DNA of 54,181 nt from Nocardia ignorata NBRC 108230 (GTDB lineage: Bacteria > Actinomycetota > Actinomycetes > Mycobacteriales > Mycobacteriaceae): positions 1-54,181 of the forward strand of contig NZ_BDBI01000022.1 of NCBI RefSeq assembly GCF_001612905.1, in the 5' to 3' direction. Positions 23,021-32,113 of the stretch are shown one piece after another. The notes beneath the pieces are model-generated. The model saw only the letters and a program-made list of their open reading frames with translations. It was not told where the DNA came from and searched no databases. Position numbers and translations under genes: made by a program. Every line of letters starts with the position of its first letter. Position 1 is the first letter of the stretch.

Positions 23021-23229
23021 GGTTGCCCGATGTTGGCCGGGCGGAAAGTCGCCGTCCCGGCTCGCCGCAGATCTGTTGTACGCCGGTCCAGGTATTGGTA
23101 GACATGGACGTCGGCATGTGTGGTGTCTCACAGGAGGTCTGGGTGAAGCGGTCAGGAGTCGTTTCAGTTCGGACGGCATTTTCCGGGAAAAACTCCTGGT
23201 ACAAGTCTCCGGAAATCGCAGACATTCGC

Positions 23230-23243
23230 GAGAACGTGTTCTA
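23230..23243. promoter_or_regulatory. KstR-like operator of the mce4 operon
   Basis: GAGAACGTGTTCTA matches the KstR motif except the first base. Its final TA begins TAGTCT, a -10 candidate, which would place transcription start near 23254 and give the mce4 mRNA a leader of roughly 77 nt. Confidence 0.85.
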
Positions 23244-23289
23244 GTCTTTGGGCAGTCTTCAGATCGGGGTGGCGGTGAGGTACGGAAAC

Positions 23290-23307
23290 GCGGACGCCAT
23301 GGTCCGC
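23290..23307 (+). promoter_or_regulatory. Small leader hairpin before yrbE4A
   Basis: GCGGAC (23290-23295) pairs with GTCCGC (23302-23307) around a 6-nt loop, ending about 11 nt before the AGGAGG. It would be in the mce4 leader; a regulatory role is only a guess. Confidence 0.35.
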
Positions 23308-23330
23308 CCGTCTAACGAGGAGGATTGCCG

Positions 23331-24095
23331 GTGAACGACCTCCTTGCTGTCCCGTTGCGGGCAGTCGGCGGATTCTTCGAACTCGGCGCGGAAGTGGCAC
23401 GAGCCGCCTTCCGCAGGCCGTTCCAATGGCGTGAGTTCGTCGACCAGTCCTGGTTCGTCGCCCGCGTCTCCATCCTGCCGACGCTGCTGGTGGCGATCCC
23501 GTTCACCGTGCTCGTCGTCTTCACCCTCAACATCCTGTTGCGCGAGATCGGTGCCGCCGACCTCAGCGGGGCGGCCGCCGCGTTCGGCGCCGTCACGCAG
23601 GTCGGCCCGATCGTCACGGTGCTGATCGTGGCCGGAGCGGGCGCGACAGCGATCTGCGCCGACCTCGGCGCCCGCACCATTCGCGAGGAGATCGACGCGA
23701 TGAAGGTGCTCGGCATCGACCCGGTGAGCCGGCTGGTCGTGCCGCGCGTGCTCGCCTCGATGTTCGTGGCGCTGATGCTCAACAGCCTGGTGTGCACGGT
23801 CGGCATCGTCGGTGGCTTCGCGTTCTCGGTGTTTCTGCAAGGCGTGAATCCCGGTGCTTTCGTCAACGGCATTCCGCTGCTCACCAATCTGCCCGAGCTG
23901 ATCATCTCCGAAATCAAGGCGGGCCTGTTCGGGCTCATCGCCGGAATGGTCGCCTGTTATCTCGGGCTGCAGGTGAAAGGCGGGCCCAAGAGTGTTGGCG
24001 ACGCCGTGAACCAGACCGTCGTGTTCGCCTTCATGGCGCTGTTCGTGGTGAATGTCGTCGTCACCGCGATCGGCCTGAAATTCACGGTGCGGTGA
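23331..24095 (+). CDS. yrbE4A: Mce4 transporter permease YrbE4A
   Basis: 254-residue MlaE-type integral membrane permease of the Mce4 sterol importer. Hydrophobic segments include SILPTLLVAIPFTVLVVFTLNIL and FGLIAGMVACYLGLQV. The signature cytoplasmic loop for coupling to the MceG ATPase reads REEIDAMKVLGIDPVSRLVVP. GTG 23331 is chosen over TTG 23325 because GAGGAGGA is 6 nt upstream. First gene of a ten-gene operon; the ATPase MceG is not encoded here. Four bases separate it from yrbE4B. Confidence 0.95.
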   Translation: MNDLLAVPLRAVGGFFELGAEVARAAFRRPFQWREFVDQSWFVARVSILPTLLVAIPFTVLVVFTLNILLREIGAADLSGAAAAFGAVTQVGPIVTVLIVAGAGATAICADLGARTIREEIDAMKVLGIDPVSRLVVPRVLASMFVALMLNSLVCTVGIVGGFAFSVFLQGVNPGAFVNGIPLLTNLPELIISEIKAGLFGLIAGMVACYLGLQVKGGPKSVGDAVNQTVVFAFMALFVVNVVVTAIGLKFTVR

Positions 24096-24099
24096 ACAC

Positions 24100-24951
24100 A
24101 TGGCCTTCGTAGTTCGTTCCAAATTCCCGCGGGCGGTCCGTCGTTACGAGCGGGCGTCCAAAGCGCTGGACTCCCTCGGTGACAAGGCGATCTTCTTCGT
24201 CAAGGCACTCGGCTCGGTACCGCGCGCACTTGTGCACTACCGCACCGAGACCATCCGGCTCATCGCCGAGATCAGCATGGGCAGTGGCGCTCTCGCCGTG
24301 ATCGGCGGCACCGTGGTCATCGTCGGCTTCCTGACGCTGATGGCGGGCGGCACCATCGCGGTGCAGGGTTACAGCTCGCTCGGCAATATCGGCGTCGAGG
24401 CGCTCACCGGCTTCTTCGCCGCCTTCATCAATGTGCGCATCGCGGCGCCGGTGATCTCCGGTATCGGCCTGGCCGCGACCATCGGCGCGGGCGCGACCGC
24501 CCAGCTCGGCGCCATGCGCGTGGCCGAAGAGATCGACGCGCTGGAATCGATGGCGATCCGGCCGGTGCCGTTCCTGGTGGGAACCCGGGTGCTTGCGGGC
24601 ATGATCGCGATCGTGCCGCTCTACGCCCTGGCGGTGATCGCCTCGTTCATCGCCAGCCGCTTCGCCACCGTGGTGATCTACGGGCAGTCGGCGGGCGTCT
24701 ATGACCACTACTTCTCGACCTTCCTCATCCCCAGCGACATCCTGTGGTCGTTCGCGCAGGCGATGGTGATGGCCCTGGCCGTGATGCTGATCCACACCTA
24801 CTACGGCTTCCACGCCGCGGGCGGTCCGGTCGGCGTCGGTGTGGCGGTCGGTAACGCGGTGCGGGCCTCGCTGGTCGCGGTCGTCACGGTGACGCTGCTG
24901 ATCTCGCTGGCCATCTACGGCACCTCCGGCAACTTCCACCTCTCGGGATAG
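24100..24951 (+). CDS. yrbE4B: Mce4 transporter permease YrbE4B
   Basis: 283 residues, second MlaE-type permease, expected to pair with YrbE4A in the cytoplasmic membrane. An N-terminal charged region of about 50 residues precedes the membrane core. The coupling loop is AEEIDALESMAIRPVPFLVGTRVLAG, and SIAIYGTSG-like hydrophobic sequence (LISLAIYGTSGN) closes the protein. ATG 24100 is 4 bp after the yrbE4A stop; mce4A follows 4 bp after its own stop. Confidence 0.95.
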   Translation: MAFVVRSKFPRAVRRYERASKALDSLGDKAIFFVKALGSVPRALVHYRTETIRLIAEISMGSGALAVIGGTVVIVGFLTLMAGGTIAVQGYSSLGNIGVEALTGFFAAFINVRIAAPVISGIGLAATIGAGATAQLGAMRVAEEIDALESMAIRPVPFLVGTRVLAGMIAIVPLYALAVIASFIASRFATVVIYGQSAGVYDHYFSTFLIPSDILWSFAQAMVMALAVMLIHTYYGFHAAGGPVGVGVAVGNAVRASLVAVVTVTLLISLAIYGTSGNFHLSG

Positions 24952-24955
24952 CGGT

Positions 24956-26155
24956 ATGGACACCTCACGGATCGTTGCCGCACTGCAGGGCGGGCTCGGG
25001 CGCAAGCTCGCGGCCCTTGCCCTCGTCGGCGTACTCGTCGCGGGCGCGGCCTTCGCGATCGCGCTGTTCCAGGGCGCGTTCACCAACACCGCCGTGGTGC
25101 TGGTCGACGCGCCACGCTCGGGCCTGGTCCTCGACCCCGACGCCAAGGTGAAGGTGCGCGGCGTCGAGATCGGCCGGGTCGCCGACATCGACCTGGCCGC
25201 CGACGGCGCGACCCTGCGGTTGGAACTCGACCCCGACCAGCTGAAGCTCGTGCCCGACAACGCCGGGGTCGACATCCGCTCGACCACGGTGTTCGGTGCC
25301 AAATACGTCAATTTCATTGTGCCGGAACAGCCTTCTTCGAAGTCGCTGGCGCCGGGCAGCACCGTCTCGGCGAGCTCGGTGACCGTCGAGTTCAACACCC
25401 TGTTCCAGCACCTGTCCGATGTGCTCGCCCAGGTGGAGCCCGAAAAGCTGAACGCGACCCTGACCGCGCTCGGTACCGCCCTCGAAGGGCGCGGTGACAA
25501 GTTCGGCGATCTGCTCGTCCGATCGGATCGCTATCTGCGCGAACTGAATCCGTACCTGCCCACGCTGCAAACGGACCTGGACAAGACCGCGCAGGTGACC
25601 GGGATCTACGCCGATGTCGCCGATCCGCTGTTGCGCACGGTCGACAATTCGACGGGCACCGCGCAGACCATCACCGAAATGCAGGGTCAGCTCGACAACG
25701 TGCTGGTGAATGTGATCGGCCTGTCCGACACGGCCGGAACTGTCCTGCGGGAGAACGAGAACGATCTGGTGACCGCACTCGACCTGCTGCGTCCTTCCAC
25801 CGCGCTGCTGTACGACTACCGCGAATCGGTGAGCTGTGTGGTCAACGGACTCGGCACACTGATCCCGATCGCCGAGGACATGATGGGTGGTTTGCTGCCC
25901 GGTGTCGGCATGAACGCGAGCTTCATGCTCGGTGCCAAACCCTACAGCTACCCGGACGACCTGCCCAAGGTGAACGCGACCGGAGGCCCGCGCTGTGAAG
26001 GCGTGCTGGACCGCGTCCCGGAGAGCCATTCGGACTACCTGGTGACCGACACCAGCGAGGGCGCTCCATACGCACCGACCACGCGCCACGAATTCCACGG
26101 CATGCCTCGGGTATTCCAGCTGCTGCTGGACGGAATGCCGGGAGTGACACGGTGA
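24956..26155 (+). CDS. mce4A: Mce4A, sterol importer MCE-family subunit
   Basis: 399 residues. A single N-terminal hydrophobic segment (LAALALVGVLVAGAAFAIALF, about residues 18-38) anchors the protein; the MCE domain covers about 40-120 with VKVRGVEIGRVADIDL and STTVFGAKYVNFI. A long helical region follows, then a C-terminal part with a Cys (GGPRCEGVLDRVP). Mce subunits form a periplasm-spanning tube that moves cholesterol to the YrbE permease. The 3' end overlaps mce4B (GTGA at 26152-26155). Confidence 0.95.
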   Translation: MDTSRIVAALQGGLGRKLAALALVGVLVAGAAFAIALFQGAFTNTAVVLVDAPRSGLVLDPDAKVKVRGVEIGRVADIDLAADGATLRLELDPDQLKLVPDNAGVDIRSTTVFGAKYVNFIVPEQPSSKSLAPGSTVSASSVTVEFNTLFQHLSDVLAQVEPEKLNATLTALGTALEGRGDKFGDLLVRSDRYLRELNPYLPTLQTDLDKTAQVTGIYADVADPLLRTVDNSTGTAQTITEMQGQLDNVLVNVIGLSDTAGTVLRENENDLVTALDLLRPSTALLYDYRESVSCVVNGLGTLIPIAEDMMGGLLPGVGMNASFMLGAKPYSYPDDLPKVNATGGPRCEGVLDRVPESHSDYLVTDTSEGAPYAPTTRHEFHGMPRVFQLLLDGMPGVTR

Positions 26156-27180
26156 AGAACACAGGGACGACGATCAAACTGGCGATCTTCACCGTGGTGA
26201 TGACGCTGGTATTCGCCGGTCTGGCAATCGTTTTGAGTCAGGCGCGGTTCTCCAGCGAGAACGGCTATCGCGCGGTGTTCACCAGCTCCTCGGGCATGGT
26301 GCCCGGCGCCAAGGTGCGCATCGCCGGTGTGCCGGTGGGTTCGGTGACCTCGGTGAAGGTCGGCGACGACAACCTCGCGCACGTCGAGTTCGATGTCGAC
26401 ACCAAGTACGCGGTCCTGGCCAGCACCCGGGCGGCGATCAAGTACGAGAACCTGGTCGGCGACCGGTATCTGGAGCTGCTGGAGGGGCCGGGTTCGGCTC
26501 GCCGGCTTTCCGACGGCGACACCATCGGCCTCGAGCAGACCCAGCCGGCCCTCGACCTCGACCTGCTGCTCGGCGGATTCAAGCCGCTGCTGCGCGGGCT
26601 CGACCCGGCGCAGGTCAACGACCTCACCGAGGCGCTGCTGCAGATCTTCCAGGGGCAGGGCGGAACGCTCGTGTCGCTGCTCAACAGCGGTGGCGGCTTC
26701 GCCAAGACCCTGGCCGATCGCGACGCGCTGATCGGCAGTGTGATCGACAACCTGAACACCGTGCTCGCCACGGTCAGCGATCGCGGCGACCAATTCGCCA
26801 CCACCATCGACGAACTGCAGCGCCTGGTCAGCGACCTGTCCGCGGAGCGCGATCCGATCGGCAACGCGTTGCCGAGGATCGCGGGCGCGACCAAGGAGGT
26901 CAACGACCTGCTGGTGCAGGCCCGTCCCGATCTGCGCTCCACCATCGAACAGACCGGTCGGCTCGCCACCAACCTGGACGAGGGGTCCGATCACATCCAA
27001 TGGGTGCTCGACAGACTGCCGGATACCTACAAGAAGCTCATCCGGATCGGCGCCTACGGCTCCTTCCTTCAGCTCTACATCTGCGGTACCAACTTTTTGA
27101 TCAGTGGCCCCGATGGCAAGCCGATGGAAGTCCACATGCCGGCGCTGCAGGTCACCGGAAGGTGTAAGCCCAATGAATGA
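26152..27180 (+). CDS. mce4B: Mce4B, MCE-family subunit
   Basis: 342 residues. N-terminal membrane anchor (LAIFTVVMTLVFAGLAIVL, about 9-27), MCE domain about 35-115 (AKVRIAGVPVGSVTSVKVG, KYENLVGDRYLELL), then a long heptad-rich helical region that contributes to the hydrophobic tunnel. Two C-terminal Cys (LYICGTNF and GRCKPNE) could form a disulphide. GTG start in a 4-nt overlap with mce4A; the last 8 nt overlap mce4C. Confidence 0.95.
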   Translation: MKNTGTTIKLAIFTVVMTLVFAGLAIVLSQARFSSENGYRAVFTSSSGMVPGAKVRIAGVPVGSVTSVKVGDDNLAHVEFDVDTKYAVLASTRAAIKYENLVGDRYLELLEGPGSARRLSDGDTIGLEQTQPALDLDLLLGGFKPLLRGLDPAQVNDLTEALLQIFQGQGGTLVSLLNSGGGFAKTLADRDALIGSVIDNLNTVLATVSDRGDQFATTIDELQRLVSDLSAERDPIGNALPRIAGATKEVNDLLVQARPDLRSTIEQTGRLATNLDEGSDHIQWVLDRLPDTYKKLIRIGAYGSFLQLYICGTNFLISGPDGKPMEVHMPALQVTGRCKPNE

Positions 27181-28240
27181 CGAGTCCTCGCCTGCGGCGA
27201 CGATCGGCATCGTCGGCGTGGTGCTGGCGCTGACGATCTCGCTCGCGACGCTGCAATTCACCGACCTGCCGTTCATCCGCTCGGGTGCGACCTTCACCGC
27301 GAACTTCCTCGACGCGGGCGGTCTCGTCCCCGGCGACCCGGTGCATGTGGCCGGTGTGCGCTCCGGCGAGGTACGGCAGGTGAACCTCGACGGCGACAAG
27401 GTCCTGGTGAAGTTCGACCTCGACGAGTCGATCGTGCTGGGGGAGAAGACGACTGCCGCGATCAAGACCAACACCGTGCTCGGCCGCAAATCGTTGGACG
27501 TGGTACCGGACGGCCCCGGCGCCATCGGCGCGCGGGACACCATTCCGGTCGAGCGGACCACCTCGCCCTACTCGCTCAACGAAGCACTGAGCGATCTCGG
27601 CGGTACGGTGCGTGACCTCGACCTGGAGCAGGTCGACCAGACCCTCGACACGCTGTCGGCGGCGTTCGCCGATACGCCGGGACCGCTGCGTAACGCGCTC
27701 GACGGTGTCACCGCGCTCTCCCGCAGCATCAACACCCGCGACCAGGCGCTGACCGACCTGCTGGCCAGGGCACAGAACGTCACCAAGATCCTGGCCGACC
27801 GCAGCACCCAGCTCAACACGCTGCTCATCGACGGCAACGCGCTGCTCGGCGAGCTCGACCGGCGCCGGGCCGCGATCAACCAGCTCGTCGTGTACATCGA
27901 CGATGTGGCCAAACAGCTTTCGGGCCTGGTCGCCGACAACGAGCCGCAGATGCGGCCGACGCTGGACCGCCTGAATTCGGTCCTCGCCCTGCTCCAGCGC
28001 AATAAACAGAATCTCAACGACGCCCTCGACGGTCTCGGTCCCTACGCCGCCGCGCTCGGCGAGCAGGTCGGCAACGGGCCCTGGTTCAACGCCTACGTGG
28101 TGAACGCGTCCAGTGTCGAGCTCCGTCCGCTCGTCGACGCGCTGGTCTGGCCCGAACAACTGCCCCAGGACGTGATCGACATCTTCACCCACCCCAGGAC
28201 GCCGTACATCGCTCCTGCCGAGGAGGATCCGCCGCGATGA
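27173..28240 (+). CDS. mce4C: Mce4C, MCE-family subunit
   Basis: 355 residues from ATG 27173, which follows GGAAGG inside the end of mce4B; an earlier in-frame start lacks a ribosome site. Anchor about residues 8-28 (TIGIVGVVLALTISLATL), MCE domain about 35-115 (GDPVHVAGVRSGEVRQV, NTVLGRKSLDVVPDGPG), helical region to about 320. The C-terminus is short and acidic/proline-rich (YIAPAEEDPPR). The ATGA at 28237-28240 couples it to mce4D. Confidence 0.94.
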   Translation: MNDESSPAATIGIVGVVLALTISLATLQFTDLPFIRSGATFTANFLDAGGLVPGDPVHVAGVRSGEVRQVNLDGDKVLVKFDLDESIVLGEKTTAAIKTNTVLGRKSLDVVPDGPGAIGARDTIPVERTTSPYSLNEALSDLGGTVRDLDLEQVDQTLDTLSAAFADTPGPLRNALDGVTALSRSINTRDQALTDLLARAQNVTKILADRSTQLNTLLIDGNALLGELDRRRAAINQLVVYIDDVAKQLSGLVADNEPQMRPTLDRLNSVLALLQRNKQNLNDALDGLGPYAAALGEQVGNGPWFNAYVVNASSVELRPLVDALVWPEQLPQDVIDIFTHPRTPYIAPAEEDPPR

Positions 28241-29499
28241 GTGTCACCCAGCAGGTGCGCGGGTTGCCGCGCTGGACGATCGCGGTGGCGGTGGTGGTGA
28301 TCGCGGCGCTTGTCGCGGTCGGTGTCTACCTCGTGACCGGCGTCGGAAAGAACACGGTGACCGCCTCGTTCACCTCGACCACCGGTCTGTACGCGGGCGA
28401 CGAGGTGCGCGTTCTCGGCGTCACCGTCGGCAGCATCGACTCCATCGAACCGGGCCGCGGCCAGGTTCAGGTGAAGATGAGCATCGACAGCGATATCGAC
28501 CTGCCCGCCGACGCGCGCGCCGTCATCATCGCGCCGTCCTTGGTCTCGGCCCGGTTCGTGCAGCTCGCGCCTGCCTACAGCGGCGGCCCGAAACTGGCCG
28601 ACGGAGCGCAGATTCCGCTCGAGCGCACCGCGGTGCCGGTGGAGTGGGACGAGATCAAGGCCGAGCTGACCAAACTGTCGGCGGCGCTCGGTCCGGTCGG
28701 TGACGACAAGCAGGGCTCCTTCGGCCGCTTCGTCGACACCGCGGCCCAGAACCTCGACGGCAACGGCCAGAAGTTCCGCGACACCCTGCGTGAACTGTCC
28801 GCGACCCTGACAACCCTGTCCGACGGGCGGACCGACCTGTTCGCCACCATCCGCAACCTGCAGAAGTTCGTCGAGGTGCTCTCGGCGAGCAACGAGCAGA
28901 TCGTGCAGTTCAGCGGCAGGCTCGCGTCGGTGTCGTCGGTGCTGGCCGGTGCGTCGGAAGAACTCGGCGCCGGTCTGGACAGTCTCGATGTGGCACTGGC
29001 CGATGTGAAGCGGTTCCTCGAGGGCACCGGTGGTGAGCTGACCGAGGGCGTCGAGCGACTCGCCGATGTCACCCAGACGCTGGTGGACAATCGGCCCGAG
29101 ATCGAACGGGTGCTGCACTCCGGCCCCACGGCGATGGTGAACTTCTACCAGCTCTACAAACCGGCTCAGGGCTCGCTCACCGGTGCTGTCGCACTGAACA
29201 ACACGGCCAATCCGCTCAGCTTCCTGTGCGGGTCGATCCGGGCCATCGAACACAACAACTCCGACAAATCCGCGGACCTGTGCGCGGAATTTCTCGCGCC
29301 CGTGATCAGTTCGCTCGCCATGAACTATGTGCCGATCATGACCAACCCGGCCAGCGGCGTCACCGCCTTCCCTGAGCAGTTGGTGTACAGCGACCCGAGC
29401 CTTGAAGGTGCGGTCCAGCAGGACCAGCCGCCCGGCGCGGCACCGATCACCGTGCCCGAAGGCCTTGCGGGGCTTGCTATTCCAGGAGGACCGCGATGA
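28237..29499 (+). CDS. mce4D: Mce4D, MCE-family subunit
   Basis: 420 residues. Anchor about 13-34 (WTIAVAVVVIAALVAVGVYLV), MCE domain about 40-125 (GDEVRVLGVTVGSIDSIEPG, SARFVQLAPAYSGG), then a long helical part. Two Cys about 25 residues apart near residue 330-360 (SFLCGSIR, ADLCAEFL) are typical of this subunit. The C-terminus is Pro/Gly-rich. Overlaps mce4C and mce4E by four bases on each side. Confidence 0.94.
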   Translation: MSVTQQVRGLPRWTIAVAVVVIAALVAVGVYLVTGVGKNTVTASFTSTTGLYAGDEVRVLGVTVGSIDSIEPGRGQVQVKMSIDSDIDLPADARAVIIAPSLVSARFVQLAPAYSGGPKLADGAQIPLERTAVPVEWDEIKAELTKLSAALGPVGDDKQGSFGRFVDTAAQNLDGNGQKFRDTLRELSATLTTLSDGRTDLFATIRNLQKFVEVLSASNEQIVQFSGRLASVSSVLAGASEELGAGLDSLDVALADVKRFLEGTGGELTEGVERLADVTQTLVDNRPEIERVLHSGPTAMVNFYQLYKPAQGSLTGAVALNNTANPLSFLCGSIRAIEHNNSDKSADLCAEFLAPVISSLAMNYVPIMTNPASGVTAFPEQLVYSDPSLEGAVQQDQPPGAAPITVPEGLAGLAIPGGPR

Positions 29500-30713
29500 G
29501 GCGGCGCATACTCGCCGGGCTGGCCGTCGGCGTCGCCGTGGCGCTCGCCACCACCGGCTGTCAGTTCGACGGGCTCAACTCGTTGCCCATGCCGGGCTCC
29601 GAAGGGCGGATGGACGGCTCTTACACGGTGCGCATCCAGATGCCCAATGTCACGACGCTGACCCGGAATTCGCCGGTGCGGGTGAACGACATCGAGGTCG
29701 GCAACGTCACCGGGATCGAGGTCGAAGGCTGGCACGCGCTGGTGACGGTCTCGCTCAATCCCGATGTGCGCCTGCCTGCCAACGCGGTCGCCAAGATCGG
29801 GCAGACCAGTCTGCTCGGCAGCAACCACGTCGAATTGGCCGCCCCGACAAGCGAACCGCCGACCGGACAGTTGCGGGGCGGCGATGTCATCCCGCTCGAA
29901 CGGGCCGGTGCCTACCCGACCACCGAACAGGTGCTGTCGTCGCTGTCGGTGGTGCTCAACGGCGGCGGGATCGCCCAGCTCGAGACGATCACCACCGAGC
30001 TGAACGCGATGGTGAACGGTCGTGAGGGCGAGATCGCCGACCTGCTCCCGCAGCTCAACGAGCTGACGACCGGGTTGCAGCGCCAGACCGGCAGCATCAT
30101 CGCCGCGATGGAGGGTCTGGATCGGCTGGCGGTGAAACTGGCCGGTCAGCGTGAGGTGATCGCCGAGGCGATCGAGCAGATCCATCCCGCGCTCACCGCC
30201 CTGGCCGACCGATCGGCGAACATCGCCCGGGCGATCACGGCGCTCGGTGAGCTCGGCGACGTCAGCGAACGACTGATCAAGACCAGCGGCGACGACCTGG
30301 TGGCCAACCTGCGCAGTCTCGGCCCCGTGCTGCAGACGCTGGCCGACACCGGAACCAACCTGATCCAGGCGCTCGGCATCCTGCCGACCTTCCCGTTCCC
30401 GATCAGGAATATCGACAACGCGATCATGGGCGACTACCTGAATCTGTTCATCACCTTCGACCTGACCGCCAGCCGTCTCGACAGCAACTGGCTCACCGGT
30501 ACGCCGCTCGGCGGTCGCTTCGGCGGTGTCGAGGGTGTGGTCGGCTCGTTCGCGCCGTCGACCGCCACGGATGCCGGTGACCCCGCCACCGCGCCGATGG
30601 CGCCCGCACCGGCTCCCGCACCCGCCATCCCCGGGCTACCGTCCATTCCCGGCCTGCCCGCCATCCCCGGTATCACCGCGCCGCTGCCCGGCCAGGAAGG
30701 GGCGGGTCGATGA
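29496..30713 (+). CDS. mce4E: Mce4E lipoprotein subunit (LprN-like)
   Basis: 405 residues. The N-terminus is a lipoprotein signal: RRR, a hydrophobic core, then ATTGC with Cys at residue 22. The lipobox is imperfect (Thr at -3), but Mce E subunits are lipoproteins as a rule. MCE domain about 45-125 (SPVRVNDIEVGNVTGIEV, KIGQTSLLGSNHVEL), helical region, then a C-terminal Pro-rich tail with repeated IPGLP units. LprN is the M. tuberculosis counterpart. ATGA overlaps on both sides. Confidence 0.93.
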   Translation: MRRRILAGLAVGVAVALATTGCQFDGLNSLPMPGSEGRMDGSYTVRIQMPNVTTLTRNSPVRVNDIEVGNVTGIEVEGWHALVTVSLNPDVRLPANAVAKIGQTSLLGSNHVELAAPTSEPPTGQLRGGDVIPLERAGAYPTTEQVLSSLSVVLNGGGIAQLETITTELNAMVNGREGEIADLLPQLNELTTGLQRQTGSIIAAMEGLDRLAVKLAGQREVIAEAIEQIHPALTALADRSANIARAITALGELGDVSERLIKTSGDDLVANLRSLGPVLQTLADTGTNLIQALGILPTFPFPIRNIDNAIMGDYLNLFITFDLTASRLDSNWLTGTPLGGRFGGVEGVVGSFAPSTATDAGDPATAPMAPAPAPAPAIPGLPSIPGLPAIPGITAPLPGQEGAGR

Positions 30714-32113
30714 AACTCACCCGGTTCGTGCGAGCCCAGCTCGCGATCTTCGCGGTGCTCACCGTGATCGGTCTGGTCGTGATGAGCGGCAGCTACCTGC
30801 ATGTGCCCGCGATGTTCGGCATCGGCCGGTACGCGGTGACCGTGCAGCTCGCCGCCACCGGCGGGCTCTACCCGACGGCCAATGTGTCCTATCGGGGCCA
30901 GAACATCGGCAAGGTGGAGGCGGTGCGGCTCACGCCCGCGGGCGTCGAGGCAGACCTGTCGATCGACAGCGACTACAAGGTCCCCGCCGATTCGAGTGCC
31001 TGGGTGCGCAGTGTCTCGGCGATCGGCGAGCAGTACGTCGACCTCGTGCCGAGCGAACAGCCCGCCGACGGACACCTGCGCGACGGCTCGGTGATCCCGG
31101 TGCAGCGCACCCATCTGCCGCAGGACGTCGGCGCAATGCTCGACCAGGCCGACAAATTGCTCGCCACCGTCGCCGACACCCGCCTGCGCCAGGTGATCGA
31201 CGAGGCGTTCCTGGCGTTCAACGGCGCCGGACCCGACCTGCAACGGTTCATCGACTCCGCGGCGCTGCTGATCCAGCAGGCCGAGACCGACATCGAACCG
31301 ACCAAGAAGCTGCTCGACCAGATCGGCCCGCTGCTCGACACCCAGATCGAGTCCGAAGCCGATATCCGTTCCTGGACAAACGATCTGGCAACGATCACCG
31401 ACCAGCTCCGCGAAAGCGACCCGACGCTGCGAAACCTGATGAACAACGGCCCTTCCGCGATGGAGGTGGTGAACAAGCAGTTCCAGGATCTGCGTCCCAC
31501 CCTGCCGCTGCTGGCGCGAAACCTGGTGAGCCTCGGTCAGGTCGGCGTGACTTACGACGCCAGCGTGGAACAACTCCTGGTCGTCTTCCCGCCGTTGATC
31601 GCGGCGCTGCGCACCGCCATCCGCGGTCCGGCCAAATACGGCGTGATGGTCGACTTCATGACCGTGCTCAACGACCCGCCCGCCTGCACCACCGGCTTCC
31701 TGCCCGCGGAGCAGTGGCGCCAGCCCAGCGAGCTGACGCCGATGGACACTCCGCCCGGGCTGTACTGCAAGGTCCCGCAGGACTCGAACATCGCGGTCCG
31801 CGGCATCCGCAACACCCCGTGCATGGAGTTCCCCGGCCGCCGCGCACCCACCCCCGAACTGTGCCGGACCGGGTTCGTGCCCGAGGGCAACAACCCGCCG
31901 TTCGGCGAGGTCGAGCCGGTCGCTCCGGCGTCCGCACCGGCAGGCGCATCGACGGGCGCTGTGACGCCCGCCGCAGCGCGCCCCTATGATCCGTCGACGG
32001 GTACGTACCTGGGAACAGACGGACGCACCTACCGCCAAGGTGACATCGCCACCGATGGTTCGGGCACCGTTCCGGCCAGCTGGCAGGCGATGTTGGAGGA
32101 GCAGCAACGATGA
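30710..32113 (+). CDS. mce4F: Mce4F, MCE-family subunit
   Basis: 467 residues, the longest subunit. Anchor about 7-28 (LAIFAVLTVIGLVVMSG), MCE domain about 40-125 (YPTANVSYRGQNIGKVEAV, AIGEQYVDLVPSE), helical region to about 300, then a globular part with four Cys (PPACTTGF, GLYCKVP, TPCMEF, ELCRTGF) and the recurrent Mce F tail YDPSTGTYLGTDGRTY. Mce4F is the expected tip subunit. ATGA overlaps mas4A. Confidence 0.95.
   Translation: MKLTRFVRAQLAIFAVLTVIGLVVMSGSYLHVPAMFGIGRYAVTVQLAATGGLYPTANVSYRGQNIGKVEAVRLTPAGVEADLSIDSDYKVPADSSAWVRSVSAIGEQYVDLVPSEQPADGHLRDGSVIPVQRTHLPQDVGAMLDQADKLLATVADTRLRQVIDEAFLAFNGAGPDLQRFIDSAALLIQQAETDIEPTKKLLDQIGPLLDTQIESEADIRSWTNDLATITDQLRESDPTLRNLMNNGPSAMEVVNKQFQDLRPTLPLLARNLVSLGQVGVTYDASVEQLLVVFPPLIAALRTAIRGPAKYGVMVDFMTVLNDPPACTTGFLPAEQWRQPSELTPMDTPPGLYCKVPQDSNIAVRGIRNTPCMEFPGRRAPTPELCRTGFVPEGNNPPFGEVEPVAPASAPAGASTGAVTPAAARPYDPSTGTYLGTDGRTYRQGDIATDGSGTVPASWQAMLEEQQR

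Larger units (their letters stand above)
23021..23330. other. mce4 upstream region
   Basis: 310 bp between the SDR stop and yrbE4A. The right part holds a KstR-like operator (23230-23243), a -10 candidate TAGTCT (23242-23247), a leader hairpin (23290-23307) and AGGAGG before the GTG. The left part has GC-rich short repeats but no gene or recognised regulatory element. Confidence 0.6.
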
